A stretch of DNA of 64,000 nt from Stappia sp. TSB10P1A (GCF_900185725.1 NZ_FYAU01000051.1:1-64000); one strand, 5' to 3'. Positions 36,153-45,360 are shown, counted from the stretch's first letter. The notes: generated by a model from the letters alone, not told the origin. Translations and numbers: made by a program.

Positions 36153-37496
36153 TCAAAGCGCTTCGAGGAAGCGTTTCGCCGCGGCGCCGTGCTCGGCGCG
36201 CAGGCGTTCGATATCGATATGGACGGGACGGCCGTCGACCACCTTCCAGTCGCCGGCGACCATCACCCGGTTCGCCGTATGGGCGCCGCACAGGATCAGC
36301 GCGGCGAGCGGATCGCCGGCGCCGGAAAAACGCAACTCGTCCAGCCGGTAGAAGGCAAGATCGGCCTGCTTGCCGACGGCAATGGCGCCGAGATCCTTGC
36401 GCCCGAGGCAGCGGGCCGAGCCTTCCGTCGCCCAGCGATAGGTGTCGAAATGGGTCACCGACGCCGCGTCATAGGTCAGCCGGTTGATCATCAAGGCGTG
36501 GCGCAGGCTTTCCATCAGGTTGGAATTGTCGTTGGAGGCCGAACCGTCGACGCCGAGGCCGACCGGGCAGCCGGCGGCTTCCAACTCCTTCGTCCGGCAC
36601 TGGCCCGAAGCCAGCGTCATGTTGGAGGTCGGGCAGTGGCACACGCCGACGCAGGCATGGCCGAGGCGCCGCACCTCGTCGTCGTTGAAATGGATGCCAT
36701 GCGCCAGCCAGACGCGCTCGTTGAGCCAGCCGCATTCCTCCAGATAGTCGACGGGCCGGCACTGGAAGTGGTGCAGGCAGTAATCGTCCTCGTCGATGGT
36801 CTCGCCGAGATGCGTGTGCAGGCGGCAGTCGAAGCGCTCGGCCAGCGTCACGCTCTCGCGCATCAGCCGCTTGGTGACGGTGAAGGGCGCGCAAGGGGCA
36901 AGCGCCACCTGGATCATCGCGCCCTCGGACGTGTCGTGATAGCGCGACAGGACCCGTTCGCAGTCGGCAAGGATGGTGTCCTCGTCCTGCACGACCGTGT
37001 CGGGCGGCAGGCCGCCGTCCTTCTGGCTGAGGTTCATCGAGCCGCGCGTCACCGTCATGCGGATGCCGAGACGGGTGGCCTCCTCAACCTGGATGTCCAT
37101 GGCGTTCTCGAGGCCGGCCGGGAAGAGATAGTGATGGTCCGAGGCGGCGGTACAGCCCGACATCAGCAGCTCGGTCAGGGCAAGGCGGGTGCCGAGCCGG
37201 AAGGTCTCCGGCGTGACGTTCCTGGCCCAGATCGGGTAGAGCGCCTGGAGCCAGGGGAACAGTTCCTTGTTGATGGCGCTGGGATGGGCGCGCGTCAGCG
37301 TCTGGAAGAAGTGGTGATGGGTGTTGATCAGGCCGGGAATGACCACCTCGGACGAGGCGTCATGGGTCTCGTCCACCGGGCTTGACGGCTCCCTGCCGGC
37401 CGGTACGAGTTCGGTGATCCGGCCGTTTTCCACCACGATGCCGCGGGCGGCGTTGTCGGCAAGGATGGCGAGCGGGTCCTTGATCCACATGCGCAT
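36153..37496 (-). CDS. Amidohydrolase, 8-oxoguanine deaminase-like
   Basis: 447 aa. The TIM-barrel metal motifs are visible: INTHHHFFQTLTR after a beta-sandwich start, LHTHLGET, a third His in LAHGIHF, and Asp in GVDGSASND. The HHHFFQ and TSNMTLASGQCR segments and length match the 8-oxoguanine deaminase group (atzA/trzN-related). Expected reaction is 8-oxoguanine to urate plus ammonia. Related deaminases act on other aminopurines or pterins, so the substrate is tentative. It is 110 bp upstream of the creatininase-family gene. Confidence 0.85.
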   Translation of the reverse strand: MRMWIKDPLAILADNAARGIVVENGRITELVPAGREPSSPVDETHDASSEVVIPGLINTHHHFFQTLTRAHPSAINKELFPWLQALYPIWARNVTPETFRLGTRLALTELLMSGCTAASDHHYLFPAGLENAMDIQVEEATRLGIRMTVTRGSMNLSQKDGGLPPDTVVQDEDTILADCERVLSRYHDTSEGAMIQVALAPCAPFTVTKRLMRESVTLAERFDCRLHTHLGETIDEDDYCLHHFQCRPVDYLEECGWLNERVWLAHGIHFNDDEVRRLGHACVGVCHCPTSNMTLASGQCRTKELEAAGCPVGLGVDGSASNDNSNLMESLRHALMINRLTYDAASVTHFDTYRWATEGSARCLGRKDLGAIAVGKQADLAFYRLDELRFSGAGDPLAALILCGAHTANRVMVAGDWKVVDGRPVHIDIERLRAEHGAAAKRFLEAL

Positions 37497-37678
37497 GAAT
37501 GTGCGTCCTGTTGTCGGGTCGACCTGCAGGCTTGGATAGCGGCCCGAAGCCGCCCGAGTTCCGCACAGGGAAAAGGGTTGCGTGATTGGCGCCGGCCGAG
37601 AGTACCGTCCGGCGCAATTGCAAGCCTAGCAGAGGCGTCGAAGAGCCGGCAACGGGCTCCTGCTGCCGGCCTCGCGAA

Positions 37679-38071
37679 TCACCGCTCGGGTGCGGCGGCG
37701 ATCACTTCCACCTCGACAACGAATTCGGGTCTGGCGAATCCCGAGACGATCATCAGCGTCGAGGCGGGCGGGGGCGAACCGGTGAACTCGTCGCGTGCCT
37801 TCATGTAGCCGGCAAGGTGCTCGCGGCCCGTCACATAGGCGTTGATCCGCACCATGTCGGAAAATCCCATGCCGGCAGCCGCCAGGATGCGGCCGATATT
37901 CTCGAAGCACAGGCGGGTCTGACCTTCCACATCGGCCGGCACGGCGCCTTGCGAATCGATGCCGAGCTGACCGGAGCAGACGACCAGCCGGCGGCCCGCC
38001 GGGACTTCCACCGCGTGACTGTAGCGGGCAAAGGGCGGGGCCATGTCGGGCGGCGTGATTGCTCTGGTCAT
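37679..38071 (-). CDS. RidA-family protein
   Basis: 130 aa YjgF/YER057c/UK114-type protein with GRRLVVCSGQLGID, MGFSDMVRINAYVTG and PASTLMIVSGFARPEFVVEVE. The Arg corresponding to the imine-deaminase site is not secure from eye alignment alone (an ARPEF segment is present). ATG 38071 has an excellent AGGAGG site. It is first in the minus-strand group with the deaminase and creatininase-family genes. RidA paralogs in catabolic clusters often hydrolyse reactive imines or carbamates. Confidence 0.88.
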   Translation of the reverse strand: MTRAITPPDMAPPFARYSHAVEVPAGRRLVVCSGQLGIDSQGAVPADVEGQTRLCFENIGRILAAAGMGFSDMVRINAYVTGREHLAGYMKARDEFTGSPPPASTLMIVSGFARPEFVVEVEVIAAAPER

Positions 38072-38604
38072 CGGACCTCCTGGAGTTAGGCGGGGGCATC
38101 GGCCCTGTGCGAAGGCACCGGGCGGCTGCGCGCGTGGCTGGACAGGCATCCTAGCCGCGGCGCATTCCCAACGGAAATGCACCTTCGGATGTCATGCCGG
38201 GAAGCCCTGCCCATGATGAAATTTCCGGCGAAGGGGTCGGCCGCAATGCCGCTTTTTTGTGCGCGCAAGCTGGGTTAGTGTCTGCTGTCGATGCCATGAC
38301 GCGCCGCTTGCGGCGTTTGCCCTGGTTGATTTTGCGACTGTCCTTTCGGCGAAGGCTCCAAAAACGGTTCCGGCCCCTAAAGGATTGTCAAAATCGGCTG
38401 GTATCTCAGGGGGCGTGGCACGTCGATTGCTGTGCTTTGAGGAGATGGCTGCAATTTGAGCGTGGCTGATCCTCGATGGCCGATCATACTCGGTCAGCTC
38501 AGGCGGATCCCGCTCGCGGGGCGGGGATCGCCGCAAAAAGAACGGGACGGTGGCCCGACGCAGGCCGACGCGAACTTGGACCATTTCTGGAGGCGAACAG
38601 CATC
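38072..38604. promoter_or_regulatory. 533-bp divergent control region, RidA group / importer operon
   Basis: No convincing gene. The right side carries the sigma-54 promoter at 38416-38431 reading toward the importer operon, with about 160 nt of leader before its ATG. A small hairpin CGCCGC-TTG-CGGCG lies near 38302-38315. I looked for a clear NtrC or other enhancer palindrome and for known riboswitch features and found none I trust. Confidence 0.5.
38416..38431 (+). promoter_or_regulatory. Sigma-54 (RpoN) promoter
   Basis: TGGCACG-TCGA-TTGCT matches the sigma-54 consensus TGGCACG-N4-TTGCW exactly, with GG and GC separated by 10 bp. It reads toward the NMT1-type importer operon starting at 38605. 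Sigma-54 promoters need an enhancer-binding activator such as NtrC; none is encoded in the window. Confidence 0.82.
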
Positions 38605-39630
38605 ATGCGGACAGTATCGAAGAGCGCCCTGCTTGGAGGGGCGGCACTTGCGCTTGTTTCGGTTTCGGCAGGCGGGTCGCTTGCCCAGGAGGCGGTGACG
38701 TTCGGCACCAACTGGCTGGCCCAGGCCGAGCATGGTGGCTACTACCAAGCCGTTGCCGACGGCACCTACAAGGCCTGCGGCCTCGACGTCACCATCGTGA
38801 CCGGCGGACCGCAGGTGAACAACCGGGCGCTCATGCTCGCCGGCAAGATCGACTTCCTGATGGGCGGCAACATGCTGCAGGCGTTCTTCGCCTTGCGCGA
38901 GGGCATTCCGATCGTCGTGGTGGCCGCGGACTTCCAGAAGGAGCCGCAGATCATCCTGACGCATCCCGGCAAGTACGAGAGCTTCGAGGCAATGGCCGGT
39001 ACGGCGCCGCTGCTGATCGGCGACAACGGCTTTGCCTCTTACTATCAGTGGATGATCTCCGAATACGGCTTCACCGTCGAGCAGCGGCGTCCCTACACGT
39101 TCAACCCGGCGCCGTTCCTTGCCGACCCGGCGGCCGGCCAGCAGGGCTATGTCACCTCCGAACCCTTCGCCGTCGAGCGCGAGGGCGGTTTCGCTCCCGA
39201 CATCTATCTGATCGCCGACTACGGCTTCAGCACCTATGCCACCACCGTCGAGACCATGGCCGACACGGTCGCCAACCGTCCGGAGGTGGTGAAGTGCTTC
39301 GTCGAAGGGTCGGCGATCGGCTGGTACAACTATCTGTACGGCGACAATTCGGCGGCCAACGAGGCGATCAAGGCCGACAACCCGGAAATGTCCGACGAGC
39401 AGATTGCCTTCTCCATCGACAAGATGAAGGAGTTCGGCATCGTCGATTCCGGCGATACCGAGACGTTGGGCATCGGCGCTATGACCGACGAGCGGATGAC
39501 CGATTTCTACGACAAGATGGTCAAGGCGGGTGTGATCGAGGACGGCCTCGACATCAAGAAGACCTACACGCTCGACTTCGTGAACAAGGGTGTCGGCCTC
39601 GACATCAAGAAGAAGCTGACGGGGAACTGA
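38605..39630 (+). CDS. ABC transporter substrate-binding protein, NMT1/THI5-like
   Basis: 341 aa with a signal peptide (MRTVSKSALLGGAALALVSVSAGGSLAQ). The mature part starts VTFGTNWLAQAEHGGYYQA, typical of the NMT1/SsuA-like group that binds pyrimidine precursors, nitrate, sulfonates or similar small molecules. A TGGAGG site precedes ATG 38605. It is first in an operon with an ATPase, permease and amidohydrolase. By context the ligand is probably a pyrimidine, purine or related nitrogen ring. Confidence 0.88.
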   Translation: MRTVSKSALLGGAALALVSVSAGGSLAQEAVTFGTNWLAQAEHGGYYQAVADGTYKACGLDVTIVTGGPQVNNRALMLAGKIDFLMGGNMLQAFFALREGIPIVVVAADFQKEPQIILTHPGKYESFEAMAGTAPLLIGDNGFASYYQWMISEYGFTVEQRRPYTFNPAPFLADPAAGQQGYVTSEPFAVEREGGFAPDIYLIADYGFSTYATTVETMADTVANRPEVVKCFVEGSAIGWYNYLYGDNSAANEAIKADNPEMSDEQIAFSIDKMKEFGIVDSGDTETLGIGAMTDERMTDFYDKMVKAGVIEDGLDIKKTYTLDFVNKGVGLDIKKKLTGN

Positions 39631-39692
39631 CCAGCCTTGTCCACTCACGGAATGATCCGGCCGGCGCGGCCGGCAGTGTCGGGGGGCGCGCT

Positions 39693-40514
39693 ATGAGCGC
39701 CTCCTCTTCAGCACCCGCGGGGAGGGAGACCTCCCCGCGGACACCGATCGTCTCGCTGCAGCGGGTGTCGAAGACCTTCGCCAATGCCACGGTGGCGTTG
39801 AAGGACATGACGCTGGACATCAACAGCGGCGAGTTCGTCAGCCTGCTGGGCCCCTCCGGCTGCGGCAAGTCGACGGCCCTGCGCATTATCGCGGGACTTT
39901 CCAGCCCGACGGCGGGGCGGCTGCTGTGGCCGGACGAACGGCCGGGCGCGCGCGACCACGCCATCAGCTTCGTGTTCCAGGAGCCGACCCTGATGCCCTG
40001 GGCGACGGTGTTCGACAACGTTCACCTGCCGCTCAAGCTGAAGGGCAGTTCGGCCGAGACCTCCCGCACCGCCGTCATGGAGGCGCTGGAGATGGTCGGG
40101 CTGGAGAGGTTCGCCAGGAGCTACCCGCGCGAACTGTCCGGGGGCATGAAGATGCGGGTCTCCATCGCGCGGGCGCTGGTGACCAAGCCGCGCCTGCTGC
40201 TGATGGACGAGCCTTTCGCGGCGCTCGACGAGATCACCCGCTTCCGCCTCAACAACGACCTGCTGCGCCTGTGGGAGGAGTTCGGCTGGACGGTGATCTT
40301 CGTGACCCATTCGGTGTTCGAGAGCGTCTATCTCTCCAACCGGATCGTGGTCATGGCGGCGCGGCCCGGGCGGGTCGTGGCCGACCTTGCCGTGGATGCG
40401 CCCTATCCGCGGGACGAGACCTTCCGCACCTCGCATGTCTATTCGGACCATTGCCGGAATGCGTCCGAGGCGCTGCAGGCGGCGATGGCAAGCGAAGACG
40501 ACGATCACCATTGA
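39693..40514 (+). CDS. ABC transporter ATPase, SsuB/TauB-type
   Basis: 273 aa with Walker A GPSGCGKST, the Q-loop VFQEPTLMPW, signature LSGGMKMR, Walker B LLLMDEPFAALDE and switch THSVFES. This is the SsuB/TauB/NrtD group that pairs with NMT1-like binding proteins. ATG 39693 is 62 bp after the binding-protein stop. The C terminus ends in an acidic, His-containing EDDDHH tail. Confidence 0.92.
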   Translation: MSASSSAPAGRETSPRTPIVSLQRVSKTFANATVALKDMTLDINSGEFVSLLGPSGCGKSTALRIIAGLSSPTAGRLLWPDERPGARDHAISFVFQEPTLMPWATVFDNVHLPLKLKGSSAETSRTAVMEALEMVGLERFARSYPRELSGGMKMRVSIARALVTKPRLLLMDEPFAALDEITRFRLNNDLLRLWEEFGWTVIFVTHSVFESVYLSNRIVVMAARPGRVVADLAVDAPYPRDETFRTSHVYSDHCRNASEALQAAMASEDDDHH

Positions 40515-40577
40515 TCGGTGGGTCCGGAGTGCCCGGGCCTTCCGAGTTTCCTGCCGTACAGCCAGAGGACCGACCGC

Positions 40578-41453
40578 ATGACGGCCAACCTGGACACGAC
40601 TGCAAGCCGGAACGGAGCCGCGATGCCGACGGCCGACCCGGCGGAACTCGCCAAGGCCCGCCGCGAGCGGATCGACCGCACCGCGCGCTGGCTGTTGCCG
40701 GTCGTGGTCATGGTTGCCACCATTGCCCTGTGGCAGTGGTATGTCGTTGCCTACAAGGTGCCGCACTACATCCTGCCGGGCCCCGACCGGGTGGTGCAGG
40801 CGCTGGTCGCGGACTGGTCGACCCTTTGGCCGGCCCTCCTGATCACCATCGCGATCACGCTCGGGGCGCTGGTCATCGCCACCATCGGCGGCGTCGGGCT
40901 CGCGGTGCTCTTCGCCCAGTCGAAATGGGTTGAGATGTCCTTCTTTCCCTATGCGGTGATCCTGCAGGTGACGCCCGTGATCGTCATCGCGCCGCTGATC
41001 TTCATCTATGTCCCCTCGAAGATCGCCGGATTGCTGATCTGCGCCTGGATCGTTGCGTTCTTCCCGATCCTGTCGAACACGACGCTCGGCCTGAACTCCG
41101 CCGACCACAACCTGCGCAACCTGTTCCAGCTCTACGGTGCCACCCGCTGGCAGACGCTGCGCTATCTGCGCCTGCCCTCGGCGCTGCCCTATTTCCTCGG
41201 TGGCCTCAAGATCGCCGGCGGCCTGTCGCTGATCGGTGCCATCGTCGCGGAGTTCGTCGCAGGTACCGGGGGCCTCGGCTCCGGCCTTGCGTTCAAGATC
41301 CTCGAGGCGAGCTACCGGCTGAACATTCCGCGCATGTTCGCCGCGATCCTGCTGATCTCGGTCACCGGCATCATCATCTTCGCCAGCCTGAGCGTGCTGT
41401 CGCATCTCCTGCTGCGCCACTGGCACGAGAGCGCGATCAAGCGGGACACCTGA
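40578..41453 (+). CDS. ABC transporter permease, SsuC/TauC-type
   Basis: 291 aa with about six helices. The family pattern is PHYILPGPDRVVQALV after helix 1, an EAA-type loop FQLYGATRWQTLRYLRLPSALPYFLGGLKIAGGLSLIGAI read in part, and VAEFVAGTGGLG. ATG 40578 follows AGAGGA. It is 63 bp after the ATPase gene and 4 bp before the amidohydrolase. Confidence 0.9.
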   Translation: MTANLDTTASRNGAAMPTADPAELAKARRERIDRTARWLLPVVVMVATIALWQWYVVAYKVPHYILPGPDRVVQALVADWSTLWPALLITIAITLGALVIATIGGVGLAVLFAQSKWVEMSFFPYAVILQVTPVIVIAPLIFIYVPSKIAGLLICAWIVAFFPILSNTTLGLNSADHNLRNLFQLYGATRWQTLRYLRLPSALPYFLGGLKIAGGLSLIGAIVAEFVAGTGGLGSGLAFKILEASYRLNIPRMFAAILLISVTGIIIFASLSVLSHLLLRHWHESAIKRDT

Positions 41454-41457
41454 TGCA

Positions 41458-42777
41458 ATGACCCATGCCATGCCAGATGTTCCAGCAACCGGCAGGGTCC
41501 TGCTGGCCAATGCGACCCTGCCGAGCGCCGTCACCGGCGGCACGCTCAACCATCTCGGCGACGGCCTCGGCCGGGCCGACATCCAGATCGAGCATGGCGA
41601 GGTCACGGCCATCGCGCCGCCGGGCCTGTTGACAAGCCGCGAGGGGCTGGCGGTCGTCGATCTCGACGGCGGCCTGGTGCTGCCCGGTTTCGTCGACATG
41701 CACACCCATCTCGACAAGGGGCATATCTGGCCGCGCCGGCCCAATCCGGACGGGACCTTCGCCGGCGCACTCGAAGCGGTGAAGGCGGACCGGCCGGCAT
41801 GCTGGACGGCGGCGGATCTGCGCCGGCGCATGGAGTTCGCCCTGCGCTGCGCTCATGCCCATGGCACGGTGATGATCCGCACGCATCTCGACAGCATTCC
41901 GCCGCAGGAGGAGATCAGTTGGCCGCTCTTCGCCGAAATCCGGCAGGAGTGGGTGGATCGGATCGAACTGCAGGCCTCGGCCCTCTACGGCGTCGAGAGC
42001 CTGCTGATGCCCGGATTTCTCGATCAGATCGCCGATACGGTGTTGAAGACCGGCGGCACGCTCGGCGCGGTCACCTATATGGTCGAAGGGCTGGAAGGGC
42101 ATATCGATGCGCTGTTCCGCGCCGCCGCCGAGCGCGGGCTCGACCTTGATTTCCATGTGGACGAGACGGCGGACCCGGAGGCGCGCTCGCTTGCGATGAT
42201 CGCCGAGGGCGCGCTGCGCAACCGCTTCGGGGGACGGATCGTCTGCGGTCACTGCTGCTCGCTGGCGCGCCAGCCGGAGGACGAGGTCGACCGCACGCTC
42301 GATCTGGTGGCCGAGGCCGGGATCGGCGTCGTGTCGCTGCCGCTCTGCAACATGTATCTGATGGACCGTCAGGCCGGACGCACCCCGCGTTGGCGCGGCG
42401 TGACGCTGCTGCATGAAATGAAGGCGCGGGGCATTCCCGTCGCCGTCGCCTCCGACAACACGCGCGATCCGTTCTATGCCTATGGCGATCTCGACATGAT
42501 CGAGGTGTTCACGCAGGCGATCCGCACCCTGCATCTCGATCACCCGTCGGGAGACTGGATCCGCACGGTGACGACGACGCCCGCAAGCCTGCTCGGCGAC
42601 CCGACGCGCGGGCGGATCGACGCGGGCCTGCCTGCCGATCTGGTCCTGTTCCGGGCGAGGACCTGGAACGAACTCTGCGCCCGTCCGTCCGGTCCGCGCC
42701 AGGTCCTGCGGGCGGGCATTGCCCTTGACCGGACGCTGCCCGACTATCGAGACCTCGACGATCTGATGGAGCCTTGA
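41458..42777 (+). CDS. Cytosine deaminase-like amidohydrolase (CodA group)
   Basis: 439 aa. Metal-site motifs are DMHTHLDKGH, DFHVDETAD and CGHCCSLA, with the final Asp in VASDNTRDPF. This set and order are typical of cytosine deaminase/CodA and related isoguanine, creatinine or N-isopropylammelide hydrolases. It immediately follows the permease, so its substrate is probably what the importer brings in. The exact ring cannot be called from sequence. Confidence 0.85.
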   Translation: MTHAMPDVPATGRVLLANATLPSAVTGGTLNHLGDGLGRADIQIEHGEVTAIAPPGLLTSREGLAVVDLDGGLVLPGFVDMHTHLDKGHIWPRRPNPDGTFAGALEAVKADRPACWTAADLRRRMEFALRCAHAHGTVMIRTHLDSIPPQEEISWPLFAEIRQEWVDRIELQASALYGVESLLMPGFLDQIADTVLKTGGTLGAVTYMVEGLEGHIDALFRAAAERGLDLDFHVDETADPEARSLAMIAEGALRNRFGGRIVCGHCCSLARQPEDEVDRTLDLVAEAGIGVVSLPLCNMYLMDRQAGRTPRWRGVTLLHEMKARGIPVAVASDNTRDPFYAYGDLDMIEVFTQAIRTLHLDHPSGDWIRTVTTTPASLLGDPTRGRIDAGLPADLVLFRARTWNELCARPSGPRQVLRAGIALDRTLPDYRDLDDLMEP

Positions 42778-42780
42778 CGC

Positions 42781-44181
42781 ATGTATGACATCGCCGCGCT
42801 GAAGGCCGCCCTTGACGGGATGGCGATCGAGGACAATCCGCAGATCGTGCGGCAGAAGAGCCGTGATTTCTTCTGGTACTCGCCGGTGCTGAAGCGCCAA
42901 CTGGAGGACGTCACCGCCGATATCGTCGTCAGCGCCCGCAGCGAAGCGGACGTGATCCGCGTCCTGAAGGCCTGCTATGAACTCGACATTCCGGTGACGA
43001 CGCGCGGCGCCGGAACCGGCAATTACGGTCAGGCGATGCCGCTCTCCGGCGGCGTGGTGCTGAGCCTTGCCGAGATGAACGCCGTTCTGGAGACCGGCCG
43101 TGGCTTCGTGCGCGCCGAAGCGGGCGCGATCATGTCGGCCATTGATGACGCCGTGCGCCCGACGGGGCAGGAGTTGCGGATCCATCCCTCCACCTACCGG
43201 ACGGCAACGATCGGCGGCTTCATTGCCGGCGGCTCGGGCGGCATCGGCTCGATCAACTGGGGCGGACTCCGGGATTTCGGCAACATCCTCTCGCTGAAGG
43301 TCGTGACGATGGAGGCGGAGCCGCGGGTGCTGACGCTCTCCGGCGCCGACCTGCACAAGGTCAGCCATGCCTATGGCACCAACGGCATCATCACCGAGGT
43401 GAGCGTGCCGCTGACCGCCGCCTATGACTGGGTCGACGTGCTGGTCGGCTTCGACGATTTCGCGGGCGCGGCGCGCTATGCCAATGCGCTGGCCAATCAG
43501 GACGGCATCCTGACCAAGGAAATCGCTCCCATCGCGGCGCCGCTGCCGCATGACTATTTCCTGCGGCACCGCAAGTTCCTGCGCTCCGACCAGTCGGTTT
43601 GTGCCGTGATGGTGGCGCCCTTCGCGATGGATGCCTTCGATGCCTTCACCCGGCGCCAGGCGGGCGCGGGGATCCTCTACCGCTCGGATCTGGCGAGCGA
43701 GGAGGAGAGCAAGGGGCTGCCGCCGGTCTACGAACTGACCTGGAACCACACGACCCTGCGCGGCCTCAGGGTGGATCCGACGATCACCTATCTGCAGGTG
43801 CTCTACCCCTTCCCCGATCATGTGCAAAAGGCGGTGAAGCTTTCGCAGATGCTCGGCGACGAGGTGCCGGCGCATCTGGAATTCGTGCGCTTCGACGGCA
43901 AGATCACCTGCTTCGGCCTGCCGGTGGTGCGCTATACGACCGAGGAGCGGCTCAACGAGATCATCCGCATCCACGAGGATCTCGGCTGTCCGATCTTCAA
44001 TCCGCACCGCTACACGCTGGAAGAGGGCGGGATGAAGCAGACCGACGCGGTACAGCTTGCCTTCAAGGGGGAAGCGGATCCGAAGGGGCTGCTCAATCCG
44101 GGCAAGATGATCGCCTGGGAGAACCCGGATTTCGACTTCTCGGCCGAGCAGACCTTCCTGTTCCCCGGCCTGGCGCGATAG
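42781..44181 (+). CDS. FAD-linked oxidoreductase (PCMH/GlcD type)
   Basis: 466 aa with the FAD-binding PCMH domain in the N-terminal half: TTRGAGTGNYGQAMPLSGG, GGFIAGGSGGIGSINWGG and YGTNGIITEVSVPL. The C-terminal linked-oxidase end is LNPGKMIAW. Relatives oxidise 2-hydroxy acids such as glycolate or D-lactate. It lies 3 bp after the amidohydrolase, in the importer operon. It may oxidise a ring-opening product or, speculatively, a hydroxylated heterocycle. Confidence 0.85.
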   Translation: MYDIAALKAALDGMAIEDNPQIVRQKSRDFFWYSPVLKRQLEDVTADIVVSARSEADVIRVLKACYELDIPVTTRGAGTGNYGQAMPLSGGVVLSLAEMNAVLETGRGFVRAEAGAIMSAIDDAVRPTGQELRIHPSTYRTATIGGFIAGGSGGIGSINWGGLRDFGNILSLKVVTMEAEPRVLTLSGADLHKVSHAYGTNGIITEVSVPLTAAYDWVDVLVGFDDFAGAARYANALANQDGILTKEIAPIAAPLPHDYFLRHRKFLRSDQSVCAVMVAPFAMDAFDAFTRRQAGAGILYRSDLASEEESKGLPPVYELTWNHTTLRGLRVDPTITYLQVLYPFPDHVQKAVKLSQMLGDEVPAHLEFVRFDGKITCFGLPVVRYTTEERLNEIIRIHEDLGCPIFNPHRYTLEEGGMKQTDAVQLAFKGEADPKGLLNPGKMIAWENPDFDFSAEQTFLFPGLAR

Positions 44182-44191
44182 GCCGGATCGC

Positions 44192-44773
44192 ATGCGCGTG
44201 CTGCTGATCCATGCGCATCCGGTGGAGGAGAGCTTCTCCGCCGCGCTGAAGGACGAGGCCTTGCGGGTGCTCGTGGCCGCCGGCCATTCGGTCGAGGTCT
44301 GCGATCTCTATGCAAACGGCTTCGACCCGATCCTTAGCCGCGAGGAGCGGCTTTCCTATCACGATCTCGATCGCAACCGGGAACCGGTCGCGGACTATGT
44401 CGCTCAGGTGCTGCGGGCGGAGGCGATCATTCTCGTCTATCCGGTCTGGAATTTCGGCTTTCCGGCGATCTTGAAAGGGTATTTCGACCGGGTGTTCCTG
44501 CCGGGGGTCTCGTTCCGGATGCGGGAGGGCAAGGTGGTGCCCAACCTCCAGCATGTGCGCAGGCTTGTCGCGATCACCACCTATGGCGGCAGCCGGCTGC
44601 GGGCTTTCCTGGTCGGCGATCCGCCGCGCAAGCTGGTCTGCCGGGTGCTGCGTGCCCTGATCGCGCCGACCGGGCGGCTCTCCTATCTTGCGCTCTACGA
44701 TATGAACAGGATCGACGCGGCCGGCCGCTCGGCTTTCGTCGCACGCGTGACGGCGCAACTCGAGAGGCTTTGA
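44192..44773 (+). CDS. Flavodoxin-fold NAD(P)H oxidoreductase, copy 1
   Basis: 193 aa of the NQO1/KefF family: LLIHAHPVEESFSAALKD at the N terminus, ILVYPVWNFGFPAILKGYFDRVFLPG around the FMN site, and a YGG segment after it. It would be an FMN-dependent reductase passing electrons from NAD(P)H to a quinone-like or other small acceptor. It is 10 bp after the FAD oxidoreductase, and its stop overlaps the next paralog (TGATG). Confidence 0.85.
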   Translation: MRVLLIHAHPVEESFSAALKDEALRVLVAAGHSVEVCDLYANGFDPILSREERLSYHDLDRNREPVADYVAQVLRAEAIILVYPVWNFGFPAILKGYFDRVFLPGVSFRMREGKVVPNLQHVRRLVAITTYGGSRLRAFLVGDPPRKLVCRVLRALIAPTGRLSYLALYDMNRIDAAGRSAFVARVTAQLERL

Positions 44774-45360
44774 TGCGCGTTCTTGTGATCTTCAGCCACC
44801 CCGCATCGGACAGTTTCTCGGCGGCATTGTGCAAGACGGCCATGGAAACGCTCAACGCTGCCGGCCACGAGACGCGCCTTACCGACCTTTATGAGCAGGG
44901 CTTCGATCCCGTGATGCACGCGGGCGAATGGCGACGCTATGCCGATCCGGCCGTGAACCGGGATCCGGTTGCCGATCATGTCGACGACCTGCTGTGGGCG
45001 GAGGCGCTGCTGTTCATCTATCCGACCTGGTGGTACGGCCTGCCGGCGATGCTGAAGGGCTATCTCGACCGGGTCTGGATCCCGCATGTGACGTTCGATA
45101 TTCCCACCGAAACCAGCGGGACGCGGCCGCGCATGCAGCACATCCGCAAGATCGCCGTGGTGACGACCTGCGGCGCCTCCTGGCTAATCTCGAAGATTGT
45201 GGGCGAGCCGGGCCGCAAGACGGTGTTGCGCGGCATTCGGCTTCTGTGCCACCCGCTGTGCCGGGTCCGGTATCTCGCCCATTACAAGATGGATACGTCC
45301 ACTGCGGAGAGCCGCGCGCGCTATCTGGCAAAAGTGAAACGCTCGCTTGCGAGCTGGTAA
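44773..45360 (+). CDS. Flavodoxin-fold NAD(P)H oxidoreductase, copy 2
   Basis: 195 aa paralog of the preceding gene: VLVIFSHPASDSFSAALCKTAM, then LLFIYPTWWYGLPAMLKGYLDRVW and TTCGASWL. The two proteins align along their whole length, so the pair arose by tandem duplication and may form a heterodimer. ATG 44773 overlaps the previous stop. It ends the sigma-54-linked operon. The following 198 bp show no gene or clear terminator. Confidence 0.85.
   Translation: MRVLVIFSHPASDSFSAALCKTAMETLNAAGHETRLTDLYEQGFDPVMHAGEWRRYADPAVNRDPVADHVDDLLWAEALLFIYPTWWYGLPAMLKGYLDRVWIPHVTFDIPTETSGTRPRMQHIRKIAVVTTCGASWLISKIVGEPGRKTVLRGIRLLCHPLCRVRYLAHYKMDTSTAESRARYLAKVKRSLASW

Noticed and set aside
38432-38604. Purine or thiamine riboswitch in the leader of the NMT1-type importer
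   Set aside because: No THI-box or purine-aptamer core sequence was recognised; only the sigma-54 promoter is convincing.
41437-44193. Very long open frame on the minus strand opposite the amidohydrolase and FAD oxidoreductase
   Set aside because: It is a shadow produced by high GC. The plus-strand proteins have clear motifs and the minus frame has none, being rich in Arg, His and Gln.
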